From Rhodospirillaceae bacterium (lineage in GTDB: Bacteria > Pseudomonadota > Alphaproteobacteria > SP197): DNA of 29,009 nucleotides. Below are positions 23,507-29,009 of the stretch, in pieces. Each line of letters begins with the position of its first letter. The first letter of the stretch is position 1. Location: contig JABIUG010000036.1 of NCBI GenBank assembly GCA_018700655.1, forward strand, positions 1 through 29,009, in the 5' to 3' direction. A model generated the notes under the pieces. The model was not told the DNA's origin. It did not search any database and worked only from the letters and a program-made list of their open reading frames with translations. The position numbers and the translations under genes were made by a program.

Positions 23507-25468
23507 ATGGCGACCTTCCCGAAGCTCTTTGAGCCGATCGAAATCGGCGGTCACACGATCAGGAACAGGCTGTTTTTCCCGCCCCACGGCACTTCGCTTG
23601 GCGATCAGGGCGTCGTGGGCGACCGGCTGATTGCCTATCACAAGGCCCGCGCATGCGGTGGTGTCGGCATGATTGTGGTGGAAGGCATGTCGATGCACGA
23701 GAGTTTCGACATCCCCTCGGGTTACATCCTTGCCGGACGAGAGGAAGTGGTGCCGGGTTTCAAGAGGCTGGCGCAGGCGGTTCAACAACACGACACCCGG
23801 CTGGTGGGCCAGCTGTTCCATCCCGGTGTTGCCATGCGCGCGACACTCGATGGGTCCAGGCGCCCGGTCTATTCGGCCTCTGATACGCCGTTCGAGCGCT
23901 ATAGCCTGATGCCGGTGCCGGCTTCCCATGATCTGATCGGAGAATGGGTCGCGGGCTATGCAAGGGCTTCGTTGCATATGATCGAGGGTGGATTCGACGG
24001 CGTCGAGATCCTGGCGAGCATGGGTTATCTGATTGCCCAGTTCCTCAATCTCCGGACCAACCGGCGCAACGACCAGTATGGCGGCAGCCTCGAAAACCGC
24101 ATGCGCCTGCTCACCGAGATCCTGAGTGCGATACGCAAGGCGATCGGCGAGGGGCCCATTCTGGGTGTGCGCGTAACCGATGGCGATGTGACACCCGACG
24201 CCATGGAGGCCGCCGAAATTCTGGAAGTCTGCCGGGCGCTCGAGGCCGGCGGGCTGATCGATTACATCAGCGTGATCGGCGGCAACACATCGACCGCACG
24301 CGGCTGGATCGATGTCTTCCCCCATATGGCGATCGGCCATGGCCATGTTGCCGACAACGCCGCTGCGCTGAAGGCCGGACTTTCTTTGCCGGTTCTGGTT
24401 GCCGGGCGCGTCAATCAACCCCAACTGGCTGAGGAAATTGTTGCCAGCGGCAAGGCCGATATGGTCGGTATGGTGCGCGCGTTGATCGCCGACCCGCGTT
24501 TTCCGGCCAAGGCACAAGCGGGTAATCCCGATGCGATCCGAGCCTGCATCGGCTGCAACCAGGCCTGTGTCGGTCACCGCCTGCAGTATTTTGGCGTCTC
24601 CTGCATCCAGCATCCCGAAACCGGTCGCGAACTCATCTATGACCACGACAAGGCCCCGGCCGAAACGCGGCGCAAGGTCATGGTGGTCGGGGGCGGGCCC
24701 GGCGGCATGAAGGCTGCCGCCATCCTGGCCGAACGCGGTCATGCCGTGACGCTGCACGAGGCTTCCGGTCAGCTGGGCGGTCAGGCGCTTCTGGCACAGG
24801 CCCTGCCGGGCCGCGAAGAGTTTGGCGGCATCGTCACCAATCTGGCAGCCGAGATGGAGCGCTCGGGCGCGAAGGTTTTGCGCAATTCGCAGGTCACCGC
24901 AGCCATGGTGCGCGAAGCAGCGCCCGATGCCGTTGTTGTGGCGACCGGCGGCCAGCCGCACCGTCCCGAATTCGACGGCGCGCAAGAGGCCCATGTCGTT
25001 GAGGCCTGGGCAGTGATCCGGGGCGAAGCCAATGTCGGCGGGTCGGTCGTGGTGGCCGACTGGAAGAACGACTGGATCGGGCTGGGTGTCGCCCACAAGC
25101 TGGCGCTTGACGGCTGCCGGGTTCGCCTTGCCGTGACCGGAATGGTGCCGGGCCAGAACCTGCAGGATGGGGTGCGCGACTTCTGGATCGGTGAATTGCA
25201 CAAACTGGGTGTCGAGATGATCCCCTATGCCCGGCTCTACGGCGCCGATGCCGATACCGTCTATCTGCAGCACACGGTCAACGATCAACCAATCATCTGC
25301 GACGAAGTCGAAACCCTGGTGCTCTCACAAGGCACGCGCCGTGACGTGACGCTGGCCGAGGACCTGGCCGACTGGACGGGCGAGCTTCACGTGATCGGCG
25401 ATGCGCTTTCTCCGCGCACTGCGGAGGAGGCGGTACTCGAAGGCCTGAAGGCGGGGATGGCGATATGA
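23507..25468 (+). CDS. FMN/FAD/4Fe-4S oxidoreductase (FadH/StcD/TMADH type)
   Basis: The 653-residue protein has an N-terminal Old-Yellow-Enzyme barrel (FPKLFEPIEIGGHTIRNRL; LIAQFLNLRTNRRNDQYGGS). A 4Fe-4S site follows, C-x2-C-x3-C-x11-C at about 347, 350, 354 and 366. The FAD/NAD-binding half starts MVVGGGPGGMKAAA (about 392). The active-site block reads VEILASMGYL, closer to the dienoyl-CoA reductase FadH pattern than to the H-x2-H of YqjM. Relatives include 2,4-dienoyl-CoA reductase, tri- and dimethylamine dehydrogenases and the N-methylproline demethylase StcD. Next to a Glu-type Rieske oxygenase, a demethylase role is the most attractive reading, but a C=C reductase cannot be excluded. 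The ATG 23507 has a weak ribosome site. The stop overlaps the next gene by 4 bases. Confidence 0.88.
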   Translation: MATFPKLFEPIEIGGHTIRNRLFFPPHGTSLGDQGVVGDRLIAYHKARACGGVGMIVVEGMSMHESFDIPSGYILAGREEVVPGFKRLAQAVQQHDTRLVGQLFHPGVAMRATLDGSRRPVYSASDTPFERYSLMPVPASHDLIGEWVAGYARASLHMIEGGFDGVEILASMGYLIAQFLNLRTNRRNDQYGGSLENRMRLLTEILSAIRKAIGEGPILGVRVTDGDVTPDAMEAAEILEVCRALEAGGLIDYISVIGGNTSTARGWIDVFPHMAIGHGHVADNAAALKAGLSLPVLVAGRVNQPQLAEEIVASGKADMVGMVRALIADPRFPAKAQAGNPDAIRACIGCNQACVGHRLQYFGVSCIQHPETGRELIYDHDKAPAETRRKVMVVGGGPGGMKAAAILAERGHAVTLHEASGQLGGQALLAQALPGREEFGGIVTNLAAEMERSGAKVLRNSQVTAAMVREAAPDAVVVATGGQPHRPEFDGAQEAHVVEAWAVIRGEANVGGSVVVADWKNDWIGLGVAHKLALDGCRVRLAVTGMVPGQNLQDGVRDFWIGELHKLGVEMIPYARLYGADADTVYLQHTVNDQPIICDEVETLVLSQGTRRDVTLAEDLADWTGELHVIGDALSPRTAEEAVLEGLKAGMAI

Positions 25469-26118
25469 TGACGAGCGATGACCAACTGGACCCGGTCGCT
25501 GTCGCGCTTGGCAGCGACATCCGTGGCCTGCGCAAGACCAACGGCCTGACCCTGACTGAGCTGGCCGCACGCACCGGCCGCTCGGTCGGGTTTCTGAGTC
25601 AGGTCGAACGTGGCCTGAAGAAACCCTCGGTCGGAACGCTGCAAAGCTTGGGTGATGCCCTGGGCATGGGGATAGGCTGGTTCCTGCAGGGTGCCGAAAC
25701 CGGCGATGATCCCGATGAACGTGCCGTTATCGTGCGCCGACACCAGCGCCGGCGGCTATCCTATACCGGCCTTTCCAGCACCGACTATCTTGGCATGCAG
25801 GACTATCTGGTCTCGCCCGATTTCAACGCCAATCATGCCCTTGTGGTGACAACTTACGAACCCGGCGCCAACACCGGCGACGACCTCAACGGATATGAAG
25901 GCGAAGAATCCGGGATGGTTCTTTCAGGCGTGATCATTCTGGATCTGGGCAAGAAGGCCTATCGGCTGGAAACCGGCGACAGCTTTCATTTCGACAGCAC
26001 GGTGCCCCATCGCTACAGCAACCCGGGGCCGGAACCGGCAAGCACGATCATGGCGTTGGTGCCGATGGCCCTGCGTTATGGGCATGCCCATCGCGGCCCC
26101 GATGACGACAAGGCCTGA
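25465..26118 (+). CDS. XRE-family regulator with C-terminal cupin
   Basis: The 217-residue protein has a helix-turn-helix domain (about 14-72), with LTLTELAARTGRSVGFLSQVERG and KPSVGTLQSLGDALGM, and a cupin sensor domain (about 115-205) with EGEESGMVLSG and DSFHFDSTVPHRYSN. Such regulators (PuuR-like architecture) often control amine and amino-acid catabolism and sense a pathway metabolite in the cupin. The start overlaps the stop of the upstream oxidoreductase (ATGA), so it is cotranscribed with the genes it probably controls. The likely target is the divergent region 23380-23506. Confidence 0.9.
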   Translation: MMTSDDQLDPVAVALGSDIRGLRKTNGLTLTELAARTGRSVGFLSQVERGLKKPSVGTLQSLGDALGMGIGWFLQGAETGDDPDERAVIVRRHQRRRLSYTGLSSTDYLGMQDYLVSPDFNANHALVVTTYEPGANTGDDLNGYEGEESGMVLSGVIILDLGKKAYRLETGDSFHFDSTVPHRYSNPGPEPASTIMALVPMALRYGHAHRGPDDDKA

Positions 26119-26121
26119 GGT

Positions 26122-27240
26122 ATGGGAACTTCGGATGTGATGCAGGCCATTCCCGCGACCATGCGCGCCATGGTGACCACCGGCCACGGCGGTCTCGAAA
26201 AGCTGGAATTTCACAGCGACTGGCCTGTACCCCGTCCGGCTCCGGGCGAGGTATTGATCAAGGTCGGCGCCTGTGGCTGCAACAACACCGATATCAACAC
26301 GAGAACGGCCTGGTATTCAGAAAGCGTCAAGACGGGGATCACGAGTGATGGTGGTGCCGGCGGGTTCGATGAGATCCAGCCCGAAGCTGCCTCATGGGGC
26401 GGCAGGCCGATCGCGTTTCCCCGAATTCAGGGGGCTGATGCCGTCGGACGGATCGCCACCGTTGGCGAAGGTGTCGATGCAGGCCGGATCGGTGAGCGCG
26501 TCATGGTCGACGGCTGGTTACGGCCAGGTGATGACATCGAGAAATGGGGTTACTGGGGCAGTGAGGCCGATGGCGGTTTTGCCGAATTCGCCACCTGCCC
26601 GAATGAAAATGCCGTGAAGGTCGAAAGCGTTTTGTCCGATACAGAACTGGCAACCTTCATGGTCGCCTTTTCCACCGCCGAGGGCATGATCCGCCATGTC
26701 GATCCCAAACCCGGTGAGTGGGTGCTAGTGACCGGTGCATCCGGCGGCGTGGGTACTGCGGCGATCCAGCTCGTGAAACGGCGTGGCGCGCATGTGGTCG
26801 CTCTATGTGCTGCGGCCAAGGCAGATGAAGTGAAGGCGCTTGGGGCCGACGCCATTGTGGCGCGCGACACCGACGATCTCGTCGCCGCGATTGCCGCCAT
26901 CACACCATCGGGCCAGGTCGAAGGCGTGGTCGATGTCGTCGGTGGTCCCCTGTTCGGCGCGATGATTGCGGCCCTGCGGACCGGAGGACGTTATGCATCC
27001 TCGGGCGCCATTGCCGGCCCTGAGGTCAACTTCAACCTGCGCCATTTGGTCTACCGCGATCTCGAGTTTCATGGCTCGACCTGCACACCGCCAGAGGTCT
27101 TCCATGATGTCGTGCGCTACATCAAGACGGGCGAGGTACACCCCGTGCTTTCGGCGACCTATCCGCTGGAGCAATTGGCGGAAGCGCAGGCTGCTTTCCT
27201 CGAAAAGAACTACATCGGCAAGATCGTCATCGAGATCTGA
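26122..27240 (+). CDS. MDR-superfamily NAD(P)H reductase / alcohol dehydrogenase-like
   Basis: The 372-residue protein has a GroES-like N-terminal part (PGEVLIKVGACGCNNTDIN, GADAVGRIATVGEGVD) and a Rossmann domain with LVTGASGGVGTAAIQLVKRRG. The C-terminus (EQLAEAQAAFLEKNYIGKIVI) is typical of the medium-chain dehydrogenase/reductase family. The Cys cluster for structural zinc is absent, so it is closer to quinone-oxidoreductase-type members. It has a notable insertion-like stretch (NTRTAWYSESVKTGITSDGGAGG) also present in some family relatives. It starts 3 bases after the XRE gene, in the same operon; in-frame ATGs at 26140 and 26161 are alternative starts. The substrate is unknown; it may handle an aldehyde or enone from the pathway. 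Confidence 0.85.
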   Translation: MGTSDVMQAIPATMRAMVTTGHGGLEKLEFHSDWPVPRPAPGEVLIKVGACGCNNTDINTRTAWYSESVKTGITSDGGAGGFDEIQPEAASWGGRPIAFPRIQGADAVGRIATVGEGVDAGRIGERVMVDGWLRPGDDIEKWGYWGSEADGGFAEFATCPNENAVKVESVLSDTELATFMVAFSTAEGMIRHVDPKPGEWVLVTGASGGVGTAAIQLVKRRGAHVVALCAAAKADEVKALGADAIVARDTDDLVAAIAAITPSGQVEGVVDVVGGPLFGAMIAALRTGGRYASSGAIAGPEVNFNLRHLVYRDLEFHGSTCTPPEVFHDVVRYIKTGEVHPVLSATYPLEQLAEAQAAFLEKNYIGKIVIEI

Positions 27241-27248
27241 GTGCGTCG

Positions 27249-28448
27249 TCAGATGCTGTCGATGAAGGTGCGCTGTTCGTCGCTCAGTTTGTCGTGGCTG
27301 CGTTCGGCGTAGAGGTCGCGCACCCGTTCACGCTGTTCGAGACGGTGGGCATAGGACGGTGGCAGCACCTCCCACCAGGCCTCGATCCCCAGTTCGCGTG
27401 CGGCACGGGCGGGCCAGTTGGCATCCAGCATCAGTTCCCGGGCCATGGCGATGACATCGGCCTTGCCCTGGGCCAGGATCGTTTCGGCATGGTCGGGTTC
27501 GGTGATCTCGCCGACCGCGGCGGTGGCGATCCCTGCTTGGTTTCGGATCGTCTCGGCATAACCCACCTGGTAACCCGGGGTGCGTGGCACGATCGGCATG
27601 TCCGTATCGCCCTGTATGCCGCCTGAGGAACAATCGACCAGATCGACCCCGCGCGCTTTCAGTTCGCGCGCCAGAACCACCGTGTCGTCGATGTCCCAGA
27701 CGCCGCCCTTGCCGTCGACGCAGGATGCCCGCCACCACAGCGGTAAATTTTCCGGCCATGCGTCGCGCACGGCTTCGGCAATCTCGAGTGCAAACCGCAT
27801 CCTCCCATCCCGATCGCCGCCATAGCCGTCGCTACGCTGGTTGGTCAGGGGCGAAAGGAACTGGTGGATCAGATAGCCGTGAGCGCCGTGGATTTCGATC
27901 AGGTCAAACCCTGCTTCGCCCGAAAGCCTGGCGCTTTCCACGAAAGCGGCGATGACCGTGGCGATGTCGTCGCGATCCATCTCATGGGGCAGGAGGTGGG
28001 CGGGTGTGTCGGGCAGGGGGCTCGGGGCCAGGGCGGTCCAGGGCGGCTGATCCGGCGCTGTGTTTTCGGGCGTCAGCGGGGTCCAGCCCTGCATCGCACT
28101 GTGGCACGAACCCTTGCGCCCGCTGTGGCCAAGCTGGACGGCCGGAATGCCATCAAACTGACGGATGGCTTCCGTGACCCGCCGGTAGGCCGGGATCTGA
28201 TCTGATTTCCAGAGCCCGGCACATTGGTAGGTCTTGCGCCCGCGCGCTTCGACGGCGGTTTCTTCGACGAAGACAATTCCGGCGCCACCCATGGCAAGCC
28301 TTCCCATGTGGATCAGGTGCCAGTCGGTCGGTGCGCCATCGACGGATTCGTACTGGCACATCGGCGCCACAACGATCCGGTTCTTGGCGGTCAATCCTCG
28401 TTGGGTGAAAGGCTGAAACAGAAGCGGGTTCGCGTCAGGCGTGTTCAT
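27249..28448 (-). CDS. Old Yellow Enzyme-family NADH:flavin oxidoreductase (YqjM-type)
   Basis: The 399-residue FMN enzyme has VAPMCQYESVDGAPTDWHL with the redox-tuning Cys of YqjM-like OYEs, AVQLGHSGRKGS, the catalytic IEIHGAHGYLIHQFLSPLTNQRSDGYGG split as H-G-A-H, and the phosphate-binding end AVGEITEPDHAETIL. It reduces activated C=C bonds; some members instead oxidise amines. I chose ATG 28448 (MNTPDANPL), preceded by GGGTGAG, rather than the extension to 28532. It overlaps the end of the upstream Rieske gene by 14 bases, so the two are translationally coupled. It is convergent with the MDR gene, with only 8 bases between stops. Confidence 0.9.
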   Translation of the reverse strand: MNTPDANPLLFQPFTQRGLTAKNRIVVAPMCQYESVDGAPTDWHLIHMGRLAMGGAGIVFVEETAVEARGRKTYQCAGLWKSDQIPAYRRVTEAIRQFDGIPAVQLGHSGRKGSCHSAMQGWTPLTPENTAPDQPPWTALAPSPLPDTPAHLLPHEMDRDDIATVIAAFVESARLSGEAGFDLIEIHGAHGYLIHQFLSPLTNQRSDGYGGDRDGRMRFALEIAEAVRDAWPENLPLWWRASCVDGKGGVWDIDDTVVLARELKARGVDLVDCSSGGIQGDTDMPIVPRTPGYQVGYAETIRNQAGIATAAVGEITEPDHAETILAQGKADVIAMARELMLDANWPARAARELGIEAWWEVLPPSYAHRLEQRERVRDLYAERSHDKLSDEQRTFIDSI

Positions 28449-29009
28449 TCTCACCCATCGTGGTGCGCCACAGGCTCTGCCAATGGGCGACCGAATGCTC
28501 GCTGTGGCCAGCCGTTGTCTGATTTTTGTCAACCATCAGGACGCCGCGGTCGTAGCCGAGGTTGTTGAGGCCGATCTGGACCTCTTCGACCAGATCGACA
28601 TCCTCCTGGAGGGTGGTACGGGCATGGTCATCGACGACCCTGTCGCGTTCGGCTTCGGCCACCCAGGGGCCAAAGAACCAGTCGATGTTTGCGATGGTGC
28701 TTTCGGGCCCGTTCGGCATGAAATGAAAGACGACAACGTTCGATCCCGGATTCACCTGGAACGAGTAGTTCGGCCAGATAAGCCAGTTCGCGAAGTTGGC
28801 GGCCTGGTCGCCGACATCCGGATTGACTTCATAGAGCGTGACCCCGACTGGAACGCTGCCCGAGCTGTGGCGGTGGTGCCACTCGAAGAGTTCGACCCGG
28901 TAACTGTCGGCGTCGATCAGCGAGCTGACAAGGGTCGGGTGCGCATGTCTGCAGTGGTAACACTCGCCGTAGTTCTCCACGGCGACCTTCCAGTTGCAGG
29001 CGAGCACGG
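28435..29009 (-). CDS. GbcA/CntA-like Rieske oxygenase, C-terminal catalytic part (cut by window end)
   Basis: The frame is open to the right edge, so the N-terminal Rieske domain lies outside. The visible 191 residues start in CNWKVAVENYGECYHCRHAHP, the iron site with Glu-x2-His-x4-His. They end with a helical part (DVDLVEEVQIGLNNLGYDRG, then HSEHSVAHWQSLW) typical of glycine-betaine, carnitine, stachydrine and choline Rieske oxygenases. These catalyse N-demethylation or hydroxylation of quaternary ammonium compounds with electrons from a separate reductase. The exact substrate cannot be set from this part. It is the upstream partner of the YqjM-type gene (14-base overlap). Confidence 0.9.
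   Translation of the reverse strand, partial: VLACNWKVAVENYGECYHCRHAHPTLVSSLIDADSYRVELFEWHHRHSSGSVPVGVTLYEVNPDVGDQAANFANWLIWPNYSFQVNPGSNVVVFHFMPNGPESTIANIDWFFGPWVAEAERDRVVDDHARTTLQEDVDLVEEVQIGLNNLGYDRGVLMVDKNQTTAGHSEHSVAHWQSLWRTTMGENEHA

Noticed and set aside
23429..25288. 619-residue minus-strand open frame opposite the FMN/FAD/4Fe-4S oxidoreductase
   Set aside because: It is a shadow of the real gene, with His/Gly/Arg-rich composition and no domain.
1..29009. CRISPR arrays, insertion sequences, phage genes, tRNA or rRNA genes, defence islands
   Set aside because: No regularly spaced repeats, transposase or integrase motifs, cloverleaf-like genes or known defence domains were found on reading the coding and intergenic sequence.

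Overview
The window is a gene-dense, GC-rich stretch with no phage, insertion sequence, CRISPR array or RNA gene that I can see. Most genes have clear homologues in Alphaproteobacteria: an AapJ-like binding protein, a Tat-like polyamine-type binding protein, an HdeD-like protein, a 17-kDa glycine-zipper lipoprotein, a tandem universal stress protein, and the pair fabI-aroC. I infer a free-living, probably Rhodospirillales-like alphaproteobacterium with a large catabolic gene set. The taxonomic call is inference; no 16S or other marker gene is present.

Left part (1-6093). After the last 19 codons of an upstream gene comes a broken EEP-family (YafD-like) membrane phosphatase/nuclease gene. Then follows a tightly packed minus-strand operon: an HpaB-type flavin monooxygenase, its HpaC-type flavin reductase, a RidA-fold protein lacking the usual catalytic arginine, and a DUF1028 Ntn-hydrolase-like protein. 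A divergent LysR regulator, whose only sensible start codon is ATA, faces the operon across about 120 bp holding a perfect CAAAAC-N13-GTTTTG inverted repeat. An SDR dehydrogenase follows, convergent with the regulator. This looks like an uncharacterised aromatic or N-heterocycle degradation unit.

Middle part (6094-18236). It starts with a lone polyamine-type periplasmic binding protein with a clear terminator, then HdeD. Next is an operon of an HD-GYP phosphodiesterase, a GNAT acetyltransferase and a second SDR. After it come a universal stress protein, the pair pdxH plus a FieF-like cation exporter, a glycine-zipper lipoprotein, a CmcJ/NvfI-family oxygenase, and fabI-aroC followed by a small exported protein of unknown function that overlaps the end of aroC.

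Right part (18237-29009) is a redox-enzyme-rich catabolic region. It holds a rubredoxin-MBL protein divergent from a BesD/HalD-like 2-oxoglutarate oxygenase with an intact H-x-D. A minus-strand unit follows (Rieske oxygenase, isopenicillin-N-synthase-like dioxygenase, AapJ-like binding protein), divergent from a plus-strand unit (an FMN/FAD/4Fe-4S reductase-demethylase of the FadH/StcD/TMADH type, an XRE-cupin regulator, an MDR reductase). Last comes a minus-strand pair: a second, GbcA/CntA-like Rieske oxygenase, cut by the window end, and a YqjM-type Old Yellow Enzyme. Both Rieske proteins have the E-x2-H-x4-H iron motif seen in quaternary-ammonium oxygenases. I therefore infer uptake and oxidative N-demethylation of a methylated amine or betaine. 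No Rieske reductase and no ABC permease or ATPase is present in the window, so the systems are incomplete here.
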